DNA of 64,000 bases from Hanleya hanleyi (GCA_036873755.1 JAVTVY010025082.1:43693-107692), one strand, 5' to 3'. Numbered from the stretch's first letter, positions 32,113-43,017 are shown. Made by a program: numbers and translations. Notes: generated from the letters alone by a model not told the origin.

Positions 32113-33281
32113 ATGAAGCGAACACACCACAGCGCAAGGAAGAGGGGCACCCAGATGAGGGGCACCCGAAAGGGAACGAGAAAAGGTGGGCGGCAGGAAT
32201 CCACGTGGAGTACCACTGTGAACAAGGTGTTAACAGATTTGTATTACAACCCTACCAGTCCAGCCGCTTATAGCGCTGTGGGAGCGCTCGCTCGAGCTGC
32301 ACATTCCCAAGGCATCAGTCGAACTGAAGTTCGAGAATGGTTAAAACCCAAGACACTTATAGCTTACATCGAGCAGCCCGACGACATTTTCGCCGTAACC
32401 GAGTCATCGTAGGAGGCGTAGACGCACAATGGCAGGCTGATTTAGTCGATATGAGTCGATTTGCACCCCACAATGATGGACATCGGTACATTTTGACCTG
32501 TATCGATATTTTATCCAAGTACGCATGGGTACTACCCATCCGGACCAAAACAGGAGAGAATCTGGTACGGGCGTTCCAGCAGATTTTCAAGACGGGACGC
32601 AAAACCCTCTATTTACAAACGGATGAAGGCACAGAATTTCTCAACCGTCACTTTCAAGCCTTTCTTAAGAAACAGAAGGTGTTTTTCTTCCATACGTACA
32701 ACGAGACCAAAGCCTCTGTAGTGGAACGATTCAATCGCACCTTCAAAGGACGAATGTACAAGTATTTTACCGCCAAAAACACCCGACGGTACATCGATGT
32801 GCTACCTCAACTGGTCCAAGGGTACAATCGAGCCTATTCTCGCAGTATCCAGCGAGCTCCCCTCGATGTGACAGAACGCAACGAACATCAAGTGCGCCGT
32901 ACGCTGTACTCGATAGACCCCAGTCCACTCACGTCACCCCGTTGCAAACGCGGAGATGTGGTACGGATCAGTAAAGTCAAAGAGCAATTTGAGAAAAGTT
33001 ACTTGCCCAACTGGAGTGACGAGCACTTTGTCATCGTTCGCCATAAGCCTCGACAGCCACACGTCTATCAACTTGAAGATCTACAAGGAGAAACACTGCA
33101 AGGCACGTTTTACGAGGCGGAATTACAACCCGTAGTGAAAACACGGAAAGACTACTACACGGTGGAAAACATTTTGAAAACGGAACGTCGTCGTGGCATC
33201 CCCTATCATTTCGTCAAATGGCAAGGTTGGCCCAGTTCGTTTAATTCCTGGGTGTCAGGCCGTGACATGAAACGACTATAA
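32113..33281 (+). pseudogene. Polinton 1 integrase (rve + chromodomain), one frame break
   Basis: Starts at ATG 32113 after a weak TATA-like stretch (TATATCTATAGG). A basic N-terminus leads to a helical region; the frame shifts at the A-run 32343-32346 and continues 32337-33281. Retroviral-type catalytic residues are visible: Asp in GVDAQWQADLVDM, Asp in LQTDEGTEFL, Glu in SVVERFNRTFKGR, giving D,D-35-E spacing typical of rve integrases. The C-terminus is a chromodomain (YYTVENILKTERR, FVKWQGWPSSFNSW), which may direct insertion to modified chromatin. It would catalyse insertion with 6-bp duplications. Confidence 0.88.
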
Positions 33282-33325
33282 ATTCTACCTCACATCGCCT
33301 ACACCCTTCAGTGTAGGGTTGTACC

Positions 33326-33820
33326 ATGGATAGTGCACATCTACCCTTACTGCTACGGACTCGAAAAGGACAAGTCGGTACCGTGGTGTGTCTAGTAGTG
33401 CTTCTGGGTACCTTATTTGGAGGAGTCTTCTACGATTTGGCGTACCTGATATACTGTTCAACACCATTCGTCCAAGTGCTGCTCCACATCAACGTCATGT
33501 GCAATCACCCAACACCACCACCACCACCACCACCACCACCACCACTACTCTCTCTCCTACGACGCTGCGATCACCCTACACCCAGTCCACGACGCGGTCT
33601 AGTCCTCTTTTCACCCGCCAGCCTGCCGTATCTACCCTCAGACTACGGACCCTATCACCACACACACTCAGCCCCACGACGCGGTCTAGTCCTACTACTC
33701 CACCTCTTTTCACCCGCCAGCCTCCCGTATCTACCCTCAGAAGCGACGAACCCTCCACCAGATCACGACAACCCACACCCACCAACACCACCACGACGCT
33801 AACACCTAGAGGGAGATCCC
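33326..33820 (+). pseudogene. Membrane-anchored Thr/Pro-rich segment upstream of the ATPase
   Basis: From ATG 33326: basic residues, then a hydrophobic span (VVCLVVLLGTLFGGVFYDLAYL) like the N-terminus of the Polinton 2 ATPase. A frame change near 33440-33455 leads into a Thr/Ser/Pro-rich stretch encoded by (CCA)n-type repeats. In Polinton 2 this segment is continuous with the ATPase, so it may be the ATPase N-terminus here too, now split over frames. It could also be a separate small membrane protein. Confidence 0.5.
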
Positions 33821-34546
33821 ATGAATCACGTTTACCACGGCAACGGTACCCGCACGACTACGATCCCCGGTGGGATCCACGACAACGGTGATGGGCCTCT
33901 GAACCTCAAATCACCAAATAAAAAAAACGCTATGGATCCTCGGTGGCAGCATCCTTTCACGTGTCTCATCGCTGGACCGACTGGGTCGGGAAAAACACAC
34001 TTCGTTCAACGCCTGATCCAACACGGGTCAGCCCTCATTTCACCGCCCGTGGCTCGCATCCTGTGGTGTTATGGAGCTTGGCAACCGGCGTACGAGGAAC
34101 TGGTACGCCTCCCTGGACTCACCTTGGTGGAAGGATTACCCCCCGAGGACACGCCAGAAGACACGTTGGTCGTGGTAGACGATCTGATGACCGAAACGGA
34201 CAGTCGAATCACCCGTCTCTTTACCAAAGGAAGCCATCATCGTCGGTTGAGCATCATCTACATCGTCCAGAATCTCTTCAGTAAGAACAAAGAGCACAGG
34301 AACATTAGTTTGAATGCTCAGTATGTGGTCTTATTCAAAAACCCCAGAGACGCATCACAAATTATGCACCTGGCAAAACAGATGTATCCTAAAAACACGG
34401 CCTTTGTGCGGGAAGCCTTTGAAGATGCCACCCAAGGGGCTCACGGGTATCTACTCATCGACTTGAAACAAGAGACACCATCGGCACTTCGATTGCGCAC
34501 CCACATTTTCCCCGGTGAGTTGCAGACGATGTACACACCCAAATAA
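33821..34546 (+). CDS. Virion packaging ATPase (FtsK/HerA, A32-like)
   Basis: The conserved core probably begins at ATG 33932 (MDPRWQHPFTC), identical in wording to Polinton 2; the open frame begins at 33821. Walker A is GPTGSGKTH, Walker B is DTLVVVDDLM, followed by a conserved block (GSHHRRLSIIYIVQN, then LFSKNKEHRN) typical of Polinton genome-packaging ATPases. It would translocate DNA into the capsid. An AAATAAAAG stretch and a CATTCAC follow, apparently the promoter of the next gene. Confidence 0.9.
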   Translation: MNHVYHGNGTRTTTIPGGIHDNGDGPLNLKSPNKKNAMDPRWQHPFTCLIAGPTGSGKTHFVQRLIQHGSALISPPVARILWCYGAWQPAYEELVRLPGLTLVEGLPPEDTPEDTLVVVDDLMTETDSRITRLFTKGSHHRRLSIIYIVQNLFSKNKEHRNISLNAQYVVLFKNPRDASQIMHLAKQMYPKNTAFVREAFEDATQGAHGYLLIDLKQETPSALRLRTHIFPGELQTMYTPK

Positions 34547-34585
34547 AAGAAGAAGACACACCCCTTTAGCATTCACTTCCTCATC

Positions 34586-34924
34586 ATGTCTGCACAGATA
34601 CGCAAGCACGCGCCGGCCCTCCGCGTATTACGCAGCGCGCCACCGGAGGTGGGCCGGGCCCTGGTGCGCGGCGCGGACCCAGACTTGGTACGGTGTTTGT
34701 GTGAAGTGGCTCATAATGTGTTAAAAGGGAATGTTCCTCTCAGTCCTCTGCAGAAAGGGAAATTGCAACGGCACAAGACGGGTCTCCGAACGCTGGTGAA
34801 GAAGACGGGCAGTGTCAAGAAAAAGAAACAGGTGTTACAGCGAGGTGGATTTCTCGGCGCACTCCTCGCACCCTTAGCCGCTACCGTACTGGGACCGTTA
34901 GTAGGCTCCATCTTGGGACGCTAA
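34586..34924 (+). CDS. Small basic/hydrophobic virion protein (pX-like)
   Basis: 112 aa, starting 40 bp after the ATPase stop. Helical N-terminal half (RKHAPALRVLRSAP, CEVAHNVLKGN), a basic KKKKQ stretch, then a C-terminal hydrophobic tail (GGFLGALLAPLAATVLGPL). This type of protein is always found beside the ATPase in Polintons and adintoviruses. A structural or membrane-interacting role is inferred. Intact; homolog in Polinton 2 at 58304-58645. Confidence 0.75.
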   Translation: MSAQIRKHAPALRVLRSAPPEVGRALVRGADPDLVRCLCEVAHNVLKGNVPLSPLQKGKLQRHKTGLRTLVKKTGSVKKKKQVLQRGGFLGALLAPLAATVLGPLVGSILGR

Positions 34925-34928
34925 CGTC

Positions 34929-35711
34929 ATGGAACATACGAAAAAAATGATGCTGGTCGAACCTCGACTGTTACAGCGTTTGCAATCACCCTATCCCGTA
35001 CCTGCCACGGTGCAACAACTCCAGTCTCTGGACGAAGAGATGAATAGTATACTCCAACGTCGACTACCCGATCACGAGAAAATTCAACTCTACCATCACA
35101 CGCTGAACCGGTACAAGACGTTTATGGATCAATATAGGGGTAGTACACCCCTACTACCCGCAGCGCCCACACTGACACCACCCACACCATCATCATCATC
35201 ATCACCTCAGCTGGAACAGGAAGTGTTGGCCAGTGTCCCTAAAGCATTCAAGACCAAGGCTCGTTTATTGTTGGACCGGGTGAAACAGAATCCCGATATG
35301 AGTTGGAGCGACCAGGGGGAACTGCTGATTCGAAACCAAGTGGTGCCGGGGTCTCATATCACCGATTTGATCAACGATACGGTACGTTCTCGCAAACACT
35401 CTAATCCACCGGGCTGGGAAGCCTTTGCTCAGGGGTTAAAAGACACACACACCCCTCAAGAATTGGTAGGGAATCCTAACCGTTGGGCCTTTATGGAGCA
35501 ATCGACGAGTAGACGACATCAACCACCACCACCACCACCACCACCACCACCACCCTCTTCTTGGGCACCGATGTCACCTCCCAAAACACCACAACGACGG
35601 GCACGTACTTCGTCTTCTACCACGTCATTGCCCCTGCAACCTCCCAGATCTAAGTCACCGCGACGATCACGACGCCGAGGTAAGGCGCCCAAGGCCTGGG
35701 AGCCCTACTAG
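34929..35711 (+). CDS. Conserved Polinton late protein, Pro-rich with basic tail
   Basis: 260 aa, 4 bp after the preceding stop. N-terminal helical region (LQSLDEEMNSILQRRL, IQLYHHTLNRYKTFMDQY), a Pro/Ser linker, a conserved middle block (FKTKARLLLDRV, GELLIRNQVVPGSHITDLIN, GWEAFAQGL), a polyproline run encoded by CCA repeats and an Arg/Ser-rich basic C-terminus (SKSPRRSRRRGKAP) suited to DNA binding. The function is not established; a core or scaffold role is possible. The next ATG that matches the homolog may be 34950. Confidence 0.65.
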   Translation: MEHTKKMMLVEPRLLQRLQSPYPVPATVQQLQSLDEEMNSILQRRLPDHEKIQLYHHTLNRYKTFMDQYRGSTPLLPAAPTLTPPTPSSSSSPQLEQEVLASVPKAFKTKARLLLDRVKQNPDMSWSDQGELLIRNQVVPGSHITDLINDTVRSRKHSNPPGWEAFAQGLKDTHTPQELVGNPNRWAFMEQSTSRRHQPPPPPPPPPPPSSWAPMSPPKTPQRRARTSSSTTSLPLQPPRSKSPRRSRRRGKAPKAWEPY

Positions 35712-35772
35712 GGAACCGCTACTAGGGGAATCCTATTAAAGCCCGGTGCAGAAGCCAGAAAGTTCAGTCATC

Positions 35773-36561
35773 ATGTTTTACCTCACGTTGCCCAGTAACA
35801 GTTCACTCGATGTGTTTCCTGACAACACCTTGGCCAAGTACGTGACTCAATTACCGCAACCGTTGCATTTACCTGGACGGTGGGAATGTGGACTGGTGGA
35901 TATTCAATACCCTTACTCGTGGTACAACGTACGAGACGAAGAAGTATGGTACGAAGTGACCTACGAAGGCAAAGTACACCGACTCACTCTCCCCGAAGGC
36001 CAATACGACACGCCCAAGACGTCCATAGAGGGTCTGCTCACCTTGTTGAATTACAAGTCTCTACGGGAGGTGACGAATAATTCAAGACCCCTGAAATCCT
36101 ATCCCTTCAAGAATCACGTGATCTTCGATGTCAACGCACACAACGACAAGTCCTGTATCCTGCTCAGCCCTAACGTGGGTGTGAAACTCAGTCCTAGGCT
36201 ACAGCAAATGTTAGGTCTGCCTTACAGCGTCTACACGGGACCCACCACCGACAACGGTGACGTTGTGATGGATATGAAAGTAGGTATGTACGGACTCTAC
36301 GTCTACTCGGACGCAGTGGACAGCCATATTGTGGGCGATGTGAACACACCTCTGTTACGGGTGGTACCCATTAGAAAGAAGTATGGCGATCAAGTCAACC
36401 AGAGTTTCAACCATATACTCTACCTGCCTGTACGACATACCGATATCAACACGATCACGGTGGATATAAGAGATGACACGGGACACCCGGTCGCATTCGA
36501 ACGAGGGAAAGTGGTGCTGACACTTCATTTCCGACAAGCCCGTTCTCCTCACTTCGTATAA
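35773..36561 (+). CDS. Penton-like minor capsid protein
   Basis: Start set at ATG 35773 (MFYLTLPSNSS) because the Polinton 2 homolog begins exactly there; an upstream in-frame ATG at 35746 adds nine residues. 262 aa, mostly beta-rich, with the family-typical LPGRWECGLVDIQYPYSWYN and a C-terminal VVLTLHFR. Single jelly-roll minor capsid proteins occupy the capsid vertices in Polinton virions. Its stop overlaps the next start (TAATG). Confidence 0.85.
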   Translation: MFYLTLPSNSSLDVFPDNTLAKYVTQLPQPLHLPGRWECGLVDIQYPYSWYNVRDEEVWYEVTYEGKVHRLTLPEGQYDTPKTSIEGLLTLLNYKSLREVTNNSRPLKSYPFKNHVIFDVNAHNDKSCILLSPNVGVKLSPRLQQMLGLPYSVYTGPTTDNGDVVMDMKVGMYGLYVYSDAVDSHIVGDVNTPLLRVVPIRKKYGDQVNQSFNHILYLPVRHTDINTITVDIRDDTGHPVAFERGKVVLTLHFRQARSPHFV

Positions 36562-36965
36562 TGAACGTGCCTTACCAGTGCCATACGCCCAGCTATGCCG
36601 ACTATTACAAGAAACAAACGGGAGGGAGCTTGCCCATCTTTAGCGGTGCACGCATGCAACGAGGTCACGGATTGGGGAACATACTGGGCAGCATTGTGAA
36701 AACGTTCTTGCCCTTGGTGACACGGGGTGTCAAAGCGGTGGGTAAACAAGCGGTACGCAGTGGATTGCACGTGGCCGGTGATGTCTTGGGAGGCACAGCA
36801 CCCCGACAAGCCTTCAAACGACGGGCTAAAGAAGCAGGCAGCGTCTTGATCGCCAAAGCCCTTAAAAGACAACCACGGGCACAGCGAAGAGTCATTCGAC
36901 GACAGACACACCGACGACGCACACCCCGGAAGAAAAAGAAGAGTAAGAGAGACATCTTCGCATAA
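36561..36965 (+). CDS. Basic pVI-like minor virion protein
   Basis: 134 aa. YADYYKKQTGGSLP, then FSGARMQRGHGLGNILG, an amphipathic/hydrophobic segment (FLPLVTRGVKAVGKQ) and a strongly basic tail with KKKKSKR. Position between penton and hexon and composition suggest an adenovirus pVI-type or core protein. It overlaps its neighbours by one base at each side (TAATG), typical of compact late transcription units. Confidence 0.6.
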   Translation: MNVPYQCHTPSYADYYKKQTGGSLPIFSGARMQRGHGLGNILGSIVKTFLPLVTRGVKAVGKQAVRSGLHVAGDVLGGTAPRQAFKRRAKEAGSVLIAKALKRQPRAQRRVIRRQTHRRRTPRKKKKSKRDIFA

Positions 36966-38274
36966 TGGCATTCATTCACTCCGAGTCGTGTCCGTCTACC
37001 AACAGTGAATTGGATTTGTGGACTATTCCATCCACCCAGACCAGTGTGGCCGAAGGACGTTGGGTAGAACATCGACCCCTGGCTAGCCTGACGGGGACGG
37101 GACCCCTGGAATTTACCATTGAAAACAAAGATACGGCCTACCTGGATTTAGCCCGCACCTACTTGTACGTGAAAGCCAAAATAATGGACAACGACGGGAC
37201 GCCCATAGCGGACGATGCGGTAGTAGGCCCGGTGAGTCTTTGGCTGCACTCCTTGTTCCAACAGGTGGATATAGGTCTGAACGATAAACTCATCAGTACG
37301 TCCACCAATACGTACCCGTACCGAGCCTACATGGAGACGCTGTTGTCGCACGGTGCAGATGCCAAAAAAACACACTTGCAGCCTCGCTGTACTACAAGGA
37401 TACACCCGGAGCCATGAATAGCGTATTGGCTGCCAATAATGGGTTCACCGCGCGCAGCCACTTGACAGCCAATAGCAAGTCCGTCGATATGATGGGACGT
37501 CTGCACGCCGATCTGTTCCTGCAAGACCGCTACATGATGAACGGTGTATCCATCAAGATCAAGTTGATCCGTTCCACACCCACGTTCGCCTTGATGGCAG
37601 ATCAAGCTGCTGGCCCCCAATGCCACATCGTCATTGAAGATGCAGCCCTGTTTGTGCGTACGGTGGATTTGCAACAGGGGGTGTTGCTGAGTCACATGGA
37701 AGCCTTATCGAAAAAACCAGCCCTGTACCCCATACGACGCGTACAGACCAAGGTGTTCTCTGTGCCAGCAGGTACGATGATGGCCAATCGTGAAAATTTA
37801 TTTCTAGGGGATCTCCCTAAACGTCTTACCCTGGCGTGTGTGACCAACACCGCTTTCAATGGACAGTGGAATGAGAATCCGTTCAACTTTCAACATTTCA
37901 ACCTCAACTTTTTGGCACTGCACGTGGCAGGCCATCAAATTCCAGCCCGTCCATTACAATCGGATTTTGGTAACGAAAACTATGTGCGGAGCTACCTGAA
38001 TCTGTTTACAGCCACAGGACAAAACAACCAGGACGAAGGAAATACCATCAGTCGACGAGACTTTCACCGTGGGTACACGTTGTTCGCCTTCGACCTCACC
38101 CCCACCTTGGAACACGATCATCAACTGGCCTTGCTCAAGAAAGGAAACCTACGGTTGGAACTGCGTTTCGCCGTCGCTCTAGCCCAGACCATTAACGTGA
38201 TTTGCGACGCCGAGTTTGATAACGTCATCAGCGTGGATCAGCAAAGAAACGTCCTGTGTGACTACGCCAGCTAG
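36965..38274 (+). pseudogene. Hexon-like major capsid protein, one frame break
   Basis: The first frame 36965-37417 and second 37414-38274 match the two parts of the Polinton 2 hexon. The break lies in the A7 run 37364-37370 and equals one missing base. Recognisable blocks: SCPSTNSELDLW, WLHSLFQQVDIGLNDKL, NTYPYRAYMETLLSHG, VDMMGRLHADLF, LYPIRRVQTKVFSV. Double jelly-roll major capsid proteins build the icosahedral Polinton shell. No other stop codons were seen over about 430 codons. Confidence 0.88.
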
Positions 38275-38278
38275 AGTC

Positions 38279-38748
38279 ATGGATACAGAGCAGCTGATGG
38301 CCATACTCCAGCAAGATCCTCGAGTACCCTTTCGAGGTGTATTTCCACGCAATGTGTTTCCCACCCACTCCACCACCCCAGCAGCCTGCATCCTGAATAC
38401 AGACCCTGGGTCTCGACCCGGTGAACATTGGGTGGCTGTGTACGTGGACACCCTAGGCCAAGGCGAATACTTTGATTCCTACGGACAAATCCCGATTTGG
38501 TGAAATTCATGGACCTATCTACTACAGTGTGGCGTTGGAATACTCAAAGATTACAAGGACCCTTGAGTAGTGTCTGCGGATAGTACTGTGTGTTTTATCT
38601 CACTCACCGGAGTAGAGGACATTCTATGCAAACGATCGTACAAATGTTTGATGATTATTGTCAAGCCGAAGACCGCCGTGACGTACTCGTCTATGACTGG
38701 ACGGCCTCTCGTTTTAATGTGCATGCTCCATTTCTCTGGTTAACTTAA
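38279..38748 (+). pseudogene. Adenain-like maturation protease, inactivated
   Basis: ATG 38279, five bases after the hexon stop. The first frame (to 38503) has the catalytic His in RPGEHWVAVY and the acidic residue in EYFDSYG. Compared with Polinton 2, several bases are missing after the YG block, shifting the frame. The frame then resumes with a TAG at about 38580-38582 immediately after the catalytic-Cys dipeptide CG, where Polinton 2 has Gln. The C-terminal part (DVLVYDWTA) continues to the stop at 38746. The enzyme would cleave capsid precursors. Confidence 0.8.
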
Positions 38749-38813
38749 TTCAATGCACTGCGCAGTACTATTGTTTTTTTATGACGTTGTTGTTCTGACG
38801 TTCATTCATGTTC

Positions 38814-38863
38814 AATAAAAAAAGATTCATGAAAACCCAAGTGATGTGTTTGACTTTGTTTAT
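38814..38863. terminator. Convergent polyadenylation signals
   Basis: AATAAA on the + strand at about 38814 follows the protease. TTTATT at about 38859, i.e. AATAAA on the minus strand, follows PolB. The two transcription units therefore end tail to tail. Confidence 0.55.
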
Positions 38864-38884
38864 TTAAGTGATCAAGAAGGGTTA

Positions 38885-38942
38885 CACTATGTACAATAGA
38901 ATACAGGTGGTATGTACAATAGAATACAAGTGGTATGTACAA
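38885..38942. repeat. Short direct repeat GTACAATAGAATACA
   Basis: GTACAATAGAATACA-GTGGTAT occurs twice in tandem (38891-38937), next to the tRNA-like gene. Confidence 0.8.
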
Positions 38943-38948
38943 AAAATC

Positions 38949-39034
38949 TGTCAGGAGTAGGATTCGAACCTATGTTCTGCATTTCGCAGACCAGCACAGT
39001 TAACCGGCGCCTTAGACCACTCGGCCATCCTGAC
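38949..39034 (-). tRNA. tRNA-Leu-like (type II) gene within the Polinton
   Basis: 86 nt. Acceptor stem GTCAGGA/TCCTGAC pairs perfectly, followed by A as discriminator. Box A-like TGGCCGAGTGG and box B GGTTCGAATCC are intact. A long variable arm (TCTGC/GCAGA stem) marks a class II tRNA, and the overall body is closest to tRNA-Leu. The anticodon stem CCGGT/GCTGG closes a loop TAACTGT, so position 33 is A rather than the invariant T and the anticodon by position would be ACT; decoding is therefore doubtful. A T6 run directly downstream would end Pol III transcription. It lies 50 bp after the PolB stop on the same strand. Confidence 0.75.
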
Positions 39035-39083
39035 TTTACAGTTTTTAACTCGTGTATCAAAAGTCATATAGTGTTCGAAATTT

Positions 39084-42000
39084 TCACAAGTCCAGGTAAG
39101 TGGTACTGATGCCATCGGGAAGGACTTTCCGTTTCGGGTAAAAGAAAGTAAAGGCGTCTCGTTGCTGGATGTACGTCCGCATCTGGTGGTCCACCACCCG
39201 AAATCCTCGGTTAGTCCCACTCGCACTGGCCTGGCTTTGCAGCACGTTCAGGTACAAGGCTTTGTCGATGTTGGGATCGCGCCGGTTCACCCCTTTGCAG
39301 CTAAACTTATTTTCGTCTCCCCCGTAACAGTAATACGTCTTGGAGGAGAGAGCAATCATAGCATCCCCACTCCACTCCAGCTTGAAGAGGCCCGGCGTAC
39401 GCTTATCGTACTGGTAATGGTCACGTCGAGGTAGCCACTGATCCCGTTCCACCTCATACTGTGCACGTAACTCAGGTTTCACCAGGGACTCCCAATCCGC
39501 ATTAGAGACGGCCATGTAGGCCGAGTCCGTATCCATCTCCATGAGTTGCCAGTCTGATGGATTAAAATACACACCCATGAAATCATATAGAAACAGGAGC
39601 ATCCTCAGCTTGGCCACCTGGTATACCATACATCCAATCTGCAGGGGCAGGTTGTAACGGATAGTCTTTTTAGCTAAAGTGATTTCATACGTGTCGTCAT
39701 CGATGACCTCCACGGACCGAAACAGAGGAGAATTCACTTTTTTGCGGGCTTGTGAGGTAGTACAGATGTTCACGTTCACGTGCTTATCCTGGTTCGTGAC
39801 CGTTTTGCCATAATAGCCATTGCCCGTCAATTTCCACGATTCACCGATGATGGCCTTACTCGGGTCTTGATCACCTTGACGACGGGCAGACGTCACGATG
39901 TCGGCATTCTCCGCAAAACAGGCGTTGGGTGCGTACTGTATGACTTGGTATATTTTCGTAATTTCCACACCGTGGCTCATGTACCACTGCAGCAGAGGAG
40001 TGCCCAGCAAGATTTTCTCTGCCCACATACTGCCAATCAACATCCGTCGAGGTCGAGGCAAACACTCGTGTTGCTCAGCATAGGCCCCCATGGTATCTCC
40101 AATATCATCCCGACCCACCAGCGTGTTCTTAAAGATGGGAGGGCACTGGGCGAAGAGGGGCTTGAGAGTGTCGGGAAAAGGCAAATCACATTCGACAAAG
40201 CCGTAGAGGTCCCCAGAACGAATGGCGTCGAACATCTGTGGCAGACTCAGGAGTCGCCGACGACTGAGCGGGTACTCGCGCTCTTTTAGGAAACGCCGTA
40301 AATGGGGCAGGGCCTGGCACATGGTGTGAAATTCACACTCCCACATTTCGATCAGATGGTATCCTCTCTCTTTCACGTAATCGCCGTTCTCCTGCACTTC
40401 TTCCCGTAATTCTTCCGGTGTTTTTCCACGTCGTTCGTTGAAGCGTCCAGCGCTGAAATGGCATCCGTGGCCGTGCCAATAGCAGCCGTAAAATTGGAAT
40501 ACGGTCGGTGTTCTATCCACCAGGGCAAACCCATCGACGGGGAGTCGACGATCTCCTATGCGCTTCTCTGTGGCGTTGGTTTGATGGCGTATATAAATTC
40601 CCCGTCGATAGGCTTCCCAATCCAACCACTGGTCAGCCAGATGCTTGTAGGGAGTGCGTTGCGGTGTGAAATGCCGGCCTTCCGCCAACCAAAGTGTATA
40701 ATGTCCACTGGGCATAGGTTGGGCCAGACACCACAGGTACAAGGCATTCGCATCGAATCCGATGATCTTAGCACAGGGTTTTCCACCGGGGAGAGTAGTG
40801 ACGTCCTTCTCGTGATAACGGTGAAAAATAAGACTAGGTCCGCCGACAATGTTCTGCTTTAGACAATCATGCATGTCCGCATCTTTTTGCTGTATCAGCG
40901 AGAAGTACGTAGGACACTCTTGAAAAAGATGGCGAAGCGCCAGACCCGGTAAACTCAAGCACTCCTTGAAGATGTCGACGTGCATCTCACGACGAAAGAG
41001 TTGAACCATTTTCTCGGCCGCTTCCAGGAAAGGAACCACATCTAAGTTATTATACCATATCAGGAAATCTCGCAAGGTTTGCATGTGTTGATCGTGCCAT
41101 ACCTGCTGTAGTTCCCGGTACGTGTCTTCCGGACATTCCACTTGCTTCAAATCGTCAAAGAACGCATCCCGGGGTGGCAACTGTGTTTCCTCCAAACGGT
41201 CGAGCGTCGATATATAGGGAACCTGCCTTTGGTTTGTGCACAGTCATACGCCTTCACCCACTGATCATAGCTATAATTGGGAGCTAAGTAGTTCCGTACA
41301 TCCAGGAAATGGAGTGATGTGGTAGTGAGGGCCATATGATTATTGATCTTCTTGATGACGGACTTGATGGTATTAGCCTGGGCCAAGTAGGGGTAGAGAA
41401 ATTCCTTCACCATGTTCAAGTCATATCGCCCCGAGTTGAAACCGAGCACCGGTAACTGGCCTAGGTATTGTAGGAAGCGCGCTTTCAATTTCTCCGCATA
41501 CGGTTTAGGTAAAGGCACATCCTGCGACTGCATGGGCTCCGGCTGCGACTCCGACTCTGACTCGGACTCGGACTCGGACTCTTCATCGTCATTAAACGAT
41601 ACACCCGGTATAGGAATCCGATCGTCCAGTTGGTCCAGTACGTCCTGGAACTTGGACACCAACAATTCCGTACTGGCCGCACTGACTTCCTCTAAATACT
41701 CCATCATGCGGGTGATCAACTCATGGGAATCCCCGGTGGACACGAAACAGACCGGTGCAGCGTCATAGCCAGGTACGTTGCTGGAAATACTCACACTCAG
41801 GGGAATATGGCACTGCGTCCACTGCGTTTTCGCTGAAAACATGTCCATGGGCTCCAACAGGCCCTCAAAATCGTAACACGCCCGGTAGGGAAAATAACGG
41901 TCCGTCTCCGGTATGATCAGACCTTCATCGGCCAGTTCCTGGAAAATAGTAGGCGTATTATGATACACACCACCAGGAAATTTTCGCTTCACACTGTTGT

Positions 42001-42985
42001 CACAACTCTTCTCGTGTCGATGTAAGTCGGTGGAACGGTGAAACACCCGATGGCATTGGGCACAACTGTAGGACTGGGCGTACTGGCTCATATTGTAGAT
42101 CAGCGAAAAATGACTCACGCCATTGTAGTCGAAGACATTGACTTTCATCGTCGAAGCATACCGTTCTGTTGAACGACGAACCAATTCAGCCACAAACGTA
42201 TTCTCCTCGCATCGTAATCGGTATACAAAGATATTGATGCTGAACAGTGTTTCCACGTCATCCAAATTCTTGAACGGGACTCCACGGAAGTGCCGCTCAT
42301 CCAAGTCTTGCGCCTCTAAATACTGTTCCCAATAGCCATTGGCCACTCTATCACAACTCTTGGGATTACACTCGTCCAGATGCACGGCCAAACACCAAAA
42401 CAGGCATTTCCGGTCTTTGTAGAGCCCCTTTATCCCTGCCGTTAATGCATACAGTCCGTGTCGATGAAGCAGCCAAGGGGGTAGTAGTACAGGAGCACCG
42501 ATAGGATGATCTCTCATTTTCGTGACGAAAAATGTGACGTTGGTCACCATTTCCACAAGCCATTTGGTATTGGGGCGTTGCAACCGGGCCCATTCCAATG
42601 GGTCCAACGTAGTCAGTTGGTCGATGAGTGGCTCCAGAGAAATCGCATCCGTCACCGTGAACGGCTGGTCAAACACATAGGTATTATTGCTGGGAAAATA
42701 ATACCGCACCTGGTCCGTCTCCTTGTGCCGTAAAATGTACCCGAATGTCATGTTCAACTTGAACGCTGTGACCTGATCTGTGAAAATGTTCTCGGCATAA
42801 GTAGACAAATACGTGAGGTCCTGCAGTCGAAAGTTATACAAGTCCAATAGACGACGGTTACGGTGAAAACAATGGCGTATGGTAGCCCAGTGACGTTGAT
42901 AAATGTCCCTCACACGCTCGTCTTCAGGCAAGACTTCAACCGGAGGTGCTGCTGGGTCCCCTGGAAAATCTTCTCCACGTCTCAT
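39084..42985 (-). pseudogene. polB: Protein-primed family B DNA polymerase (pPolB), one frame break
   Basis: Two frames, 42985-41147 (612 codons) and 41195-39084 (703 codons), meet at about 41218-41223 where one base appears lost. N-terminal half: MRRGE start shared with the TIR, a C2H2-like finger (CAQCHRVF, HRHEKSC), exonuclease motif I in CYDFEGLL, a Ser/Glu repeat, exonuclease II in GFNSGRYDLN. C-terminal half: polymerase motif A FDANALYLW, motif B KLTGNGYYGKT, motif C MDTDSAYM. All catalytic aspartates are visible. It replicates the linear element from a terminal protein primer; the terminal protein itself may be the N-terminal region, unverified. The promoter is in the right TIR. Confidence 0.92.
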
Positions 42986-43017
42986 GCTTCTCTCCTCCTC
43001 CTCTCGTCAGAACAAGC

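Noticed and set aside
33576..33794. Minus-strand ORF inside the Thr/Pro-rich ATPase leader
   Set aside because: It is the shadow of CCA/ACC-type coding repeats on the plus strand.
38228..38510. Minus-strand ORFs opposite the protease
   Set aside because: Antisense shadows; the plus-strand frame holds the conserved protease motifs.
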